Assembly (NCBI GenBank): GCA_051294375.1
Contig: CM119267.1
Span: 3,987,260-4,051,259 of the forward strand
Reading direction: 5' to 3'
Source: Paraspadella gotoi
Lineage: Eukaryota; Chaetognatha
DNA length: 64,000 nt
In this document: positions 42,216-53,180 of the stretch, one piece after another
Layout: the number at the start of each line of letters is the position of its first letter
Position numbering within the stretch: position 1 is the first letter of the stretch
Notes under the pieces: model-generated
Seen by the model: only the letters and a program-made list of their open reading frames with translations
Told to the model about the DNA's origin: nothing
Databases searched by the model: none
Made by a program: the position numbers and the translations under genes

Positions 42216-44896
42216 TGAAAATGAGGAGAAAAAAATTAGAGCAGAAAATACGTACAGACAAATTTAATCTTTAAAGGACGGATCGTACAAATAGAAAATA
42301 GGATAACAGAAAAATAGGAGAAAGTAAAAAGTTTGAAAAAAAGCGGAAAGCGAAAAAAACATTACAAATATTTCAGGACTCAAACCGGTACCCTATTCAA
42401 AAGTTAATAATAAAAGAATCGGGATATCTTAATACATGATGATTATATTTTACAATTATAAATCAATATGGTCGGAATCGCATATCTTACAACTCATGCA
42501 GAAAAAAAAACGCATCATGAGAACAAGAATTATTCCAGAATTAGCTCATAGCTCAAAAATAGTAAGCAATATTATACGATAAGTTTACGTATAGCTCTGG
42601 TTGATCCGCATGTTTCGATCTTTGCCGGAATACACATAAAATGATCTATTTTTTACTAAGCGGTTGATGATTTTGTTTTTGTGATTGTTTGGCTTTTTCA
42701 AAGCTGCTTCAAAAAATTGAGATAATTAATGAAAAGTTTTGTTCGTTAACAAAAAGTTCTTCTCAGAAAATATTTTATGATTTTATATAATTGTATAAAA
42801 ACCTGATTATGAACCAGATATGTTAAAATATGTCGTCTCTTGTTAAAACTTATTGATACTGGAACATGCAAATAAGATTATAAGACTAAGAATTGCAAAA
42901 CCGCGGTTTTTTTGCTTTTTTTATACAAAGGACGCACCAAAAACAAAAAAAATTAAACCAACGTTCCTTAAAACAATTTCCCCGCCATGAAGAGTTCGAC
43001 GAGCTCTTCCGCCTCCTTGCTCTTCGCCGCGTCGACGGGCTGCTTCTGCTGTTGCGCCAGCTGCGGATTCCGCTTGGCCTCTTCCGCTTCCTCCCTCAGC
43101 TGCCGATCGCTCTTCCAGACGGGCATGTCGATGATCCCCTTGTAGGAGATGTTGCCCACCTTCTTCATCCTCGCCCGGGCGTCGACGGCCTCGATCTTGG
43201 AGGCGGCGGGTCCGAGCTTCTCCGGATAAATCTTATCGTCGACGAAGTAGCTGAGACCCTCGCTGAGGCTCGTGTACGACCTCACGTACCGATATGCGTT
43301 GAAGGCGGCGTCCACGTTTGCGCGGGTTTCTTGAATGGCGCGCTGTGCCGGCGACAGACCCGCCCACTCGTCCTCTTCCTCCTCCGGCGCCGTATCGAGC
43401 TGCGGCGCGGCCGGGGCGGCGCGATCCTCGGTCAAGTCGACCTCGGGCAAGCGGGCGGCGTCCTCACCCAATAGATCCTCGGCGGCGGCGATGACTTGGC
43501 CCATGCGGCGGGCGAAGTACTCCCGGTAGAACTTCTTCGTCTTTGGCGGGTCCGCTTTCAGCTTGGCGATGGCTTCGTAGGGCAGCCGGTCGGCAAAGGG
43601 AACCGGGTTGCCGGGTTCGTTGACCAGAGCTTCGATCTCTTCGTAGGTCCAGTTGGGGGGAGCGGGGCGCTGGGAAGGATGGAAGGTGGCGTTGTGAATT
43701 TTAAATTCGGTTGTTTTTTTTTGTTTGTTTGTTTGTTTTTGTTTTTTCTTTACATTAATTCGTAAACAAACATTTTTAAAAGTTGTTTAAATTCAAATTG
43801 TTAGGGATTAACTGCAACAGGAGCTCAGATCGGTCAAGTTGGGATAAAAAAATTTTCAAAATAATATAAATTTGTTTATCTCGGACAAGTTTTGCGTTTT
43901 CAATGAAGATGGCTCCGTGCGCATTGCACAATCTTCAATTTACTTTTAAGGCCTCGCTGGGCTTGAATTGGCGACTTAACCCACAAGACTCGATCTGAAC
44001 TCAAATTAATTGTATTCAATGCGAAAAACTGGACTTACATTTTTTTTTCGCTCCTTCTTAAGTTCGGATTTCGGTCATTGGCTACTTTTATACAAAAGAC
44101 AGCGTTGATGTAAAATATGCTATACAATTTTTAGATGGTCGCTCAACTTGAACCGATTTGAGTCTTGTTACAGCATTTTTAATTTAATTACATTTTCCAT
44201 TTTATTTTGCGATGAGAAATTAAGAGCCAGAAAGAGAAAAGAAAAAAGAAAGTATAGGAAAATCCGTAAAAAAAAGTAAAGAAGAAAAGAAGTAAACAAA
44301 ACAAGAGACAACAAACTAACCTTTAATCTCTCGTCAGCCTCGGATGTGTCATCTGCCAGCAAAGCCTCACCTTCCACCGCCACTTCCTCCGCCGTCTTAG
44401 GCGTCACCTTTTTAAATATCAGAATGTTTTAAGAATGCAGTTCCTTTCGTTATTCACTACTATATATACTATAGGGTAAGTTTTTTTAAGCGAACCTCTC
44501 CCATGATTGGTTTGTCTGCCGCATCTTTCATGTCCTTTACGCCCATCCTCTCTTGGACCAGATGCTTGTACCTGGAGGAGAAAAACAATAATTAAGAAGG
44601 ATGACAGTCGCCATCTTTGCAAGTTTTGAGATATTGTTTTCTTTTCTTTTTTTTTTGTTTTGACTTAAAACGATTCTTACCGACTTTGCGTCTTAATTCT
44701 CTCCGCTTCATATTCGCTTTGTATCGCTTTGGCAAACTTTTCGTCCCTTTTTCTCTGAAGGTCCTGTATTAATAAAATTATTTTTTAAGTATACTTATTT
44801 TGCCAAAAAAATTACATCTTATTTAAACGGGGAAAAACCGAATGTTTTATTAAATCGTAAAATTAATCAAGAAAAATAGAATGCACTTACCGTCAT
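40890..44896 (-). CDS. Unrecognised gene with two alternative last exons
   Basis: Gene-level entry. Exons: 44896-44891 (MT), 44763-44681, 44571-44496, 44407-44321, then either 43669-42968 (stop) or 42116-40890 (stop). The common N-terminus reads MTDLQRKRDEKFAKAIQSEY, EAERIKTQSR, YKHLVQERMGVKDMKDAADK, a charged helical segment. The exon ending at 44321 leaves phase 0, and both terminal exons start in phase 0. I do not recognise the family. High charge, no signal peptide and no membrane segment suggest a cytoplasmic or cytoskeletal protein. Confidence 0.7.
42138..42214. repeat. (GA)n array before terminal exon B
   Basis: GA on the plus strand, so (CU)n in the minus-strand transcript, 20 bases upstream of the acceptor at 42116. 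Confidence 0.9.
42968..43669 (-). CDS. Alternative terminal exon A of the unrecognised gene
   Basis: The exon is 702 bp and encodes 233 residues plus stop. It begins RPAPPNWTYEEIEALVNEPG and includes ADRLPYEAIAKLKADPPKTK, an acidic APEEEEDEWAGLSPAQRAIQ stretch and GLSYFVDDKIYPEKLGPAAS. It ends ELFMAGKLF. The acceptor is TTCCCAG, phase 0. No recognised domain. It shares no obvious similarity with terminal exon B. Confidence 0.8.
   Translation of the reverse strand, partial: RPAPPNWTYEEIEALVNEPGNPVPFADRLPYEAIAKLKADPPKTKKFYREYFARRMGQVIAAAEDLLGEDAARLPEVDLTEDRAAPAAPQLDTAPEEEEDEWAGLSPAQRAIQETRANVDAAFNAYRYVRSYTSLSEGLSYFVDDKIYPEKLGPAASKIEAVDARARMKKVGNISYKGIIDMPVWKSDRQLREEAEEAKRNPQLAQQQKQPVDAAKSKEAEELVELFMAGKLF
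44321..44407 (-). CDS. Unrecognised gene, exon 4 (branch exon)
   Basis: The exon is 87 bp and encodes VTPKTAEEVAVEGEALLADD-TSEADERLK, an acidic segment. The donor AAAG|GTTAGT is in phase 0, which is compatible with both terminal exons downstream. Confidence 0.7.
44496..44571 (-). CDS. Unrecognised gene, exon 3
   Basis: The exon is 76 bp and encodes (R)YKHLVQERMGVKDMKDAADK-PIMGE. The acceptor CTCCTCCAG is strong. The donor GAG|GTTCGC is weak and chosen because it gives the phase required by the next exon. Confidence 0.65.
44681..44763 (-). CDS. Unrecognised gene, exon 2
   Basis: The exon is 83 bp and encodes DLQRKRDEKFAKAIQSEYEA-ERIKTQS. The acceptor is AATACAG and the donor AGTCG|GTAAGA (phase 2). 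It is preceded by the six-base first coding segment ATGACG|GTAAGT at 44896-44891. Confidence 0.75.
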
Positions 44897-46488
44897 TTTA
44901 ACTGTCGATAAAATGTACAAATGTAAAAAAAAAATACAATAATCCGACTGTTGTTTTGTGGTTTCTTCCCCGCGCCCGGGGCTTCTGTCCCTTCAGTCGA
45001 GATTTTCAGCTTCAATTTTTTTTTCGGCAGCTGCAGCAACCTGCTACGGTGAGTTGCGGCAGATGAACGGCGGCGGCTGCGGCAGCGGGATTCGCGATGC
45101 GCGCACGACGCGATCAAGGGGGGTGCGGGGGGAGAAGAGGTGGGTGCGGGGGGGGAGGTAGAGGGAGAGAGAGATCATGATCGCGAGAAGGAGACGACGA
45201 TGATGACGACGAAGACGACGATGAAAGCGACCAAACGACGACGCTAATGATTTTTGTGAGGATGAAGATGACAGGATCGACGACGACGACGACGATGGTT
45301 GCAACGACGACCACATATAAAAACGACGAAGATCGCGAATTCGTCAGTTTTTCGGGAAATGCAACAACGACAACGACAACAACAACGAAAAACGACGACG
45401 ACGACGACGACGACGAAAAGTATCCCGACGATCCGTTTGACTTTTTAAATGTCGATTAACGAAGAGAGAAATTGAAAGGAGAGTGAACTGTCGTTAAGAG
45501 AGAAGGTGCTGACGTAGATAGAAGCACGACTCTGGATTCTTAGATATCACGGTCAATTTGGAAAACTTATTAAAATCACAACATCTTAAAAATGTGGTTT
45601 TTGAGTATAGCAAACAAACATTTAAAGTAGTTTTAAAAAGAAAGCACAAATCAGAAAGCATTAAGGTTCAGAGGTTAAAGATAAATACTAAGAATATTTA
45701 CTAAAAACAGAGGAAAAATTTACTTGTAATCCCCACAAAAAAACTCTATCAGAAAATGTTAATGGCCATTTTCTCAATCACATATTTATCTTCCTTTTTT
45801 ATCATACAGGTAGTTTTTCGGCGGAATATCATTTTCCGTTACATATAAATGTTAGTCGTTGAAATGTAACGCAAGAAAATCATTACTAAAAACAGGCGAG
45901 ATAACATTTTTCATCTCACACTGAGATATTTCAGACAGACTTATTTCTCCTGACGCTTAAAAAACCAAAGTTTATTTATCTCCTTTCTTATTAGCATTCG
46001 CATTTTCGATCACAGAATGTCTCACCAACTCGATTGGGGGGGGAAAGATTTTAAATCGCAGCTTATGTTCGCCTTCGAATTTTGTTGCTTCCATCCCACC
46101 GAGATTCTTTAAACCTTCCCCTTGTGATTCTTTGGTTCTATTTTCTGTTTACTTTCGTCTGAACAAACCAAATTTTCATCCCCGCTCCACTCCGGTTCGA
46201 ATGGAACCGTGGGCCCGGGAAACCGGAACGAAAATCTCACGAATTTAAAAAAACAAAATTTGGAAAAGAGAATATCCGACATATTATTTCAAAGATAATT
46301 ATACTAAAATTGATTCTTTACTTTTCGAGGACAATAAAAAAAAAAACTCGAACAGTTAATAAAACCTTAATTTTGTAAAAAATATTTTTATACTTAGTTA
46401 AGTTAACAAACGAATTCCGCAATAATTTTCGTTTTAAAAACTCAAGTGAAGCAAATTCTGGAATCGAGGGTGCAACGAGCCGAATTGA
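44897..46488. other. Divergent intergenic region between the unrecognised gene and the DSL gene
   Basis: It probably holds the 5' UTR and promoter of the minus-strand gene (starting 44896) and possibly upstream exons of the plus-strand DSL gene. GAC/ACG trinucleotide runs at 45195-45420 create low-complexity Thr/Asp ORFs that I do not regard as genes. Confidence 0.45.
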
Positions 46489-46666
46489 GTGGGAGACTTC
46501 ACTCACTCACCAAATTTAATTTCTTATTCCTTTTTCATGGCTGAAAAGGTTACGGCCTTTGATGGCGTTTTCAAATATACAATCACTTTAAAAAAAATCT
46601 ACGGCGAAAATGAATTGGATAAGAATTGGATTATCGTTCGTTTGTTTTTTGGTATTTTATCCACAG
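46489..46666 (+). CDS. DSL ligand: candidate first coding exon
   Basis: An open frame runs into a strong donor ACAG|GTAAGT in phase 1, matching the next exon. It reads [43 protein letters not shown]. The hydrophobic [13 protein letters not shown] followed by ADFTVQ could be a signal peptide cleaved after STA, but it starts about 33 residues after the nearest ATG (46537), which is long. The segment before it resembles the opening strand of the next exon. Confidence 0.5.
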
Positions 46667-49368
46667 GTAAGTTAAGTTTAACTTAACTATTCTTTGAACT
46701 TGTAACAACCAATTTAAGTTATTCATTCATTCAATAAACAAGCCATCTCTCCCCTGACTTTGGATAAGCTATGGCTATGCCCTTGACTATTTTACATGTT
46801 TGTGGTCGGATTGGGTATTAAAACTTCAAAATAATTTTTACAATAAATTATTTTCGAAAACAGCATTCTCAAGCTGACTTCACCGTTCAATATTATTTTA
46901 AACGAGTCTACAGTATCGACAATGGAAAACTATGGATTCCCCCGGACGGTAGGAAAAAAACAAAGACGCCAAAAAGCAATATTTTATCCACCACGCTCCA
47001 TTTTTTTTCCACCGCGTTTCGTTTTTCCAGAGTTGTGCCTGCAAAATGGGCAGGCGTCGGTTCCCTGTTCCATCTTCTTATATTTCTGCATGGTCGGTTA
47101 TCCCTTGCGGCACGCGCAGCATTGCATAGTGCACACGTCGGCCGACGTGACGGGCAGCTTGAAGCCGACCGACTGGTACAGTTGGTCGCTGGGAGACAGC
47201 TACCAATCAAAGTAAGATTTTTTTTTTTAAATCTTAAACTCGTAAAACGTCGGGAATACTTTTTCGATTAGATGGGACATGGCCGGGCTGGAAAATCCGC
47301 TGACTTACGACTTCAAGACGAACAAGCAACAAATCGATAATCAAGGAATTTTCGAAACCGTGAGCAAGCATTTTTTTTAGAATTTGAATATATACCCCCC
47401 AAAAAAATATAACTAATCTTTCTTATAATACGTATCCAATTAACCATTTCAGACTAAATTCGCTCTCAAACTCTACATGAACGAGACGGACAAGAGAGAC
47501 AACCTTATGGACTTCTTCGTCCTCAATCTGCAAGAGAATTTCGTTCCCGGGGAACCAAAGTGAGTTTGTTTTTTTTTTTCCTTTTTTTTTTATAAGCGGC
47601 TCAACGACTTCGGCGCTGATGGTCGATTTCATTGCATTTTACGTCGCTTCTTCTCATTCAAAGTCAATGCACCGGACGCGTGGTCGTTTACCCAAACGAA
47701 ATGGGGGCGCCTTGGAGCCAAGACTGTTTCAAGAAGGGAATGTTCAAAAAGGCGGAAATGATATTCAAGTACAGAGTGAGTAGGGGGGGGGGAAGTCGCT
47801 GGAGGAATGAAGCATCTCTCTAAGAATTTTAATATCTACTAATTTATTATATATTTACTCAATTGTATATATAGATAGAAATAGGTATATGGTTGTATAT
47901 TACTGCATTTTGTTATTAATTTGGATATTTTTATTGTTTAAATGATAATTTAGTGAAAGCCTCTCACATATGAACTAATTTACTGGATGTTACTTATTAT
48001 ATATAATTTATATCATTACTTTATTGATAAATGGGTTTTTTTTAGCTGAATCCACGCCATGTTGTATTCTTGTTTCGTAGACATAGTGAAGGGACTTTCG
48101 TTTCGTTGCGTTTTAAATTTAGAGAGAAAACAAAGTTTGCTTTTGTTTACAACATGTTTAAAGAAATAAACTTCGTTGTTTGTAAACAAAATCAAACTTT
48201 ATTTTCTCTCCAGATTCTTGTTTCAAAATCGATTAATTCCTGAGTCCTCATCCAACTTCCGCCCCAAAGGTCTACTGCGCCCCTTTCCACTACGGTCGAA
48301 CCTGCGGTCAATTCTGCCGCGAGAACGAAGAGACGGAGATTTGCGACAAAGAGACGGGAATCAAGAGATGCCGCGACGGCTACGAGCTCGACCCGGAAGG
48401 CACGGGCTGCCGCATCCTCTGCCCCTGCGTGCACGGGTTCTGCCCGGCCCCAGGGGTCTGCACCTGCGACGAGGGATGGATCGGGTCCTTCTGCGAGCTC
48501 AAAGACCCCTGCAGACCCAATCCCTGTCTGAACGGAGGCGTTTGCAGCGTCGTCTCCAACGGGGGCAACGCCTTCCAGCCTCGGTGTCAATGCGCCGACG
48601 ATTGGACGGGATACGATTGCGGAACGAGTGAGCGGACGGGAGTGTGGTTGAGTGTGGTTAAATGTTGATATGTTAAATGTTAATAGCGGTGTCATGTTGA
48701 CGAAAATGTCGATTAAATGGCGGTGAAAGCTCTGTAGGTAGGAGTGAAGAAATGTGATCCAATGTCATGGTTTTTGTGTGAGTGAAACGACGGTGTGAGG
48801 GCACAAACTAATGGTGAAGTGAATATTAAACAGTAAAGAGAAAAATTTTTATTCCTTGGCAACGACGGAGAGTTAAAGTCGTTATCGGTGAAATATATCG
48901 TGATAAATCCACTGAGGGGATAAAACAAAACGGAATTGGCGAAAAAAGATAAATTGCGTTAAACGAAAATAAAATAAGGAAAACCACAAATGGTAATACG
49001 AGTATGAAAGTTAGAAGCTAAACACAAAGAAAAACGAACAAACTAGAGAAAAACATTAACAAATGGTACAAAAAAATGTGTAACGAATGGAGATTTGAGA
49101 ACAAAATGTATTCCCACTAAATAATTCAAATGTGGAAACGAAAAGAGAAGATTGACGAGGAGTTAAGCCCAGGCCGGCGACCCCTCGACCCCGTCCTTCT
49201 ATTTCGACTCTCTCTCTCTCTTCTCTCTCTCTTCTCTCTCTCTCTCTCTCTCTCTCTCCATAAAAAAATAAGGAAAAAACTGAGGAAACCTAAAAAAAAA
49301 AGCCGCATGAATAAATACCCGCATAAATCAATATAAATCGTTACCAAACGAGGAACTAAAAAACTCTC

Positions 49369-49436
<68 letters not shown>

Positions 49437-51200
49437 GACCGCCCCCCGCCCCCCATGAACATCCGGGTGATATCGGCCACCAAGTACTCCATCACCCTTC
49501 AATGGGACGCCGTCTCTCCGCTTCAACTACCAAATCTTCTACAACGAGAAAGATTCCACTTTTCAGCAGCAGACGAGTTCCACTGCGACGCAGCGGACCA
49601 TCACGGGATTGAGACCCAACACTTGGTCAGTTCTTTCGTTGAGATGGGTGAAGGTAAAATTGTAAAATAGTCACTGGACTTGGGTGAATTTTGAGTAATG
49701 AAGATCTTTGGGATGAAGAATTAAAGAATCTTTACCTGACGGAGGCCTAAAATTTGGTAACTTCCGTAATTATCCGGGGTAAGGTCTGGAGAACCATCAA
49801 GGAACCACCCAATTAAGACTCAAGGATCAATAAAGTCTTTAAGAGGATTTAGTGAAAGGACTTAAAAACCGATCTCACTTATAATTGGTGAGTTCCTGGA
49901 TTATCGAGTGTGAGGCCGAGGACCTCAGTCTTCAAGATGGTTTGGTGAATAGGACTTGATACCCATTACCGTACTGAGGTTCGAAACTTGGTGACTCGGG
50001 TGAGTTTTCGGTTCAAACTGGAAGGTCGAGTGGGTGAAAGACGTGGCGCCGGTTGAGTTCGTGGGGTCAAAGGTCAGAGGTCTTGAGAAAATTATCGCTC
50101 TCGATTCTAATTTGGTTTACGACGCACCATCACTGTGATATCCTTTAAAAATGTCTTAACCATTTCTTAACATTTTTTAAGTTTATGATTACTAATTTTG
50201 TCACAATTAATTTTCTTATCCTTCTTTTTATTTAATACTACTTATTTTGTCAAAACTAATTTTCAAGTTGACGAGAAATATAATCTTTTTCTTGACACTT
50301 TCCTCTCAGTTAATTTAATTTCTCTTCTTATAATTTCCAAGAATTTTTCTAGAATCATTCTCTTTTTCTAACACTACTTGAGTTCTTGACACAACTAATT
50401 TTCCCTGTAGATGACCTACTGATTCGTTCATCTCCATGGACTTCAGGTATCAATTCGAAATCGCGGCTGAGAGCAACAACGTTCAAGGTCGAAGGTCGGA
50501 AGCGGTTGAAGGACAGACGCTGAAGCCGATACCGAATCCTCCAACGAATCTGCAGGTTGATCTATTCGTCAATGGGTTGTTTCAGAGACTTAGCAGGATT
50601 TTTGTCAATTAAGATTTCTTCGTTTGTCTCATAATAAGTGACGCCAAAGTATCTTTTGATCCATATCTTTTGAAATATTTTTTTTTGCATTGTAAAGAAT
50701 CGACAGTAATTTTTATAAAAACTTTATAAGAATAAAGTAAAAAAGTTCAAAATTTAAAAAAATGTTAAAACATTCACATCTTTTTTTTTAGTGTCAATTT
50801 TCTTAATCGATCAATATCATGGTCTTAATCAAGATTGCCTCAGCAATAACACTAAAAGCGGTAGATCTGATTCTATTCATTTTCATTGTAAACACAATTT
50901 CCAAACCCTTCGACAGGCTTCGAACAAGAAGCACAACTCCTTCGACGTCTCCTGGATCTACGATCGCGCCGACGGCCCCATCCTCGCCTTCGTCGTCGAG
51001 TATCGTCGCCGCGACGGCTCCAGCCGTTGGCAGACGATGCCGGAAATACAGCAGCTCTTCCAGACGCTGGAGGGACTCGATGCCGACACTCTGTATGACG
51101 TCAGGGTCAAAGCGAGAAACCAGTGGGGCTGGAGTCAGTGGAGCGAGACGCTGCCAGTGCAGACCGGCACAAGTGGGTTCGGGAAAAGATGGTTGGTCTT

Positions 51201-51296
<96 letters not shown>

Positions 51297-53148
51297 GGCC
51301 TTTCTCTGGGAAGGGAAGGGACTTGTATTGACTATGAACTGCTCTCAAGCCCCATGACATTTCAAATATTTAGCTTTTAGTTTTCCGTAGCATTTGTATC
51401 TTTTCGTAGCATTTGTAGTTAACTTATTAATTCTACTTCTATTATTCTCTCTCTCATTCTAATATCTTATTCTTCTCAACCCCCCCCCCCTCACCCACCT
51501 TCCCCACCCCCTCCTTTCCCCCCATCTCCACCCCCCCCTTTCAAAACAGACGTCCCCGACGCGCCCTCGATCTTCGTGTCGACGCCAAGACCTCCTCTTC
51601 TCTCTCCCTCGAGTGGTTCTCCACGGACGAGTCGGCGACTTCGTTCGTCCTCGAATATCGGCGCCGATTCCGCGACGTGGATTGGACGGAAGTCGCCGGA
51701 ATCCGGGAGGCGCGTCACGTGATCGAGAATCTCGAACCCGACACGGATTATGACGTCAGGGTCTTCAGCGTCAACGGAGACGGGATGAGGAGTCCGGCGT
51801 CGTTGCCCGTTTGGGACAAGACGGAGAAAGGTGAGGGACATGAGCGGAGGTTTTGGGACAATGTTGAATATTTAAGGTTTTAAGGCAACGGGGAGACATG
51901 GGTGTGAGTCTTCTCCCGACAGCCGGCGCTCAGGGCTTTGGACCTGCAGTGACCACCCAATGTCACTGGCGTGTTTATGCCGACACCATCACACTTAACC
52001 AGCGTGACCGTGAGGAGATTGATCCCGGAACTTACTGTTGGTGAACGAGTACTTAGCTGTTCAAGCTGACGAGCTGAGTTTCACCGAGCTTTACAGTTTA
52101 ATAACATAAGAAAATACAGAAAATATTAGATATAATTTTAAGGAAATCAACATAAGGTAGGTTATTGAATAATGAGTATGACTATTAACGGGTGGGGGGG
52201 AGATAATCATAAAGACCGATTATCATTTTTGTCATTTCCTCCTAAGCCTTGGCCTTGAAGCCTCTTGACGTTCGCGTGGACGACCTGACTTCTCGATCGG
52301 CGACCGTCTACTGGACTCGACCCAACGACCCGATCCCGCTCCTCTTCTGGGTCCTGCAGTTTCGTCGTCGCGGCACCAACGAGGATTGGTCGCAATACAA
52401 GATCCGCAGTCAAGAGACCCAGTTTCGTCTGGACAATCTCCGTCCCTTGACCAACTACGAGGTCAGGATCCGCGGAGAGAACGGATACGGACCCGGCGAG
52501 AACAGCGAAGAAGTCAATTTTAAGACGGAAGTCGGTAATTCAATATTTTTTTTACATATGTCCATTGATTTCTGTCTTTTATCTGTGCTTTTTTTCTACT
52601 GTCAAGGTCATTAATCTGAAGCAATTTTAGTTGGATTAAGTACAGTTTTATCAGTTTTAATTCCACTAAAATTATTATTTATTAATTATTAATTATTATA
52701 ACTTATTACTTATTATTAATTACTACTACAGTGCGATGTATATCCAGCTTAATCAAAGTCAATTCTAAAGCTAGGACTGAATGAATTTTTTTAAAACTTC
52801 GTCTTGTGTAGATACTCCATGCTTCCTTATTAATAGTATACGTATAAAATAAACTAATAATTAAATCTCTCCCACCCCCTCGCACAGACTTACCCACTCC
52901 CCCGGATTTAGAAGTGAGTTCCGTCGCGGAGACCTCGGCGACGATGGCCTGGGGAGGCGGATCTCCGAACACGCGTCAATACGTCCTTCGTTACAGAGTC
53001 ATGGGTTCGGGTCCGTGGGTCGAAGTCAGACTCTCTTACGCCAACACGAGATACACGTTGGATAATTTGAAGGCGGGAAACAATTACGAGGTAGAAAGAA
53101 AGAAAGAACGAAAAAGAGACAGAAAGAAAAACAGAAAGTAAAAAAATA

Positions 53149-53180
<32 letters not shown>

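Noticed and set aside
45247-45459. Thr/Asp-rich ORF
   Set aside because: Translation of ACG/GAC trinucleotide repeats; no other support.
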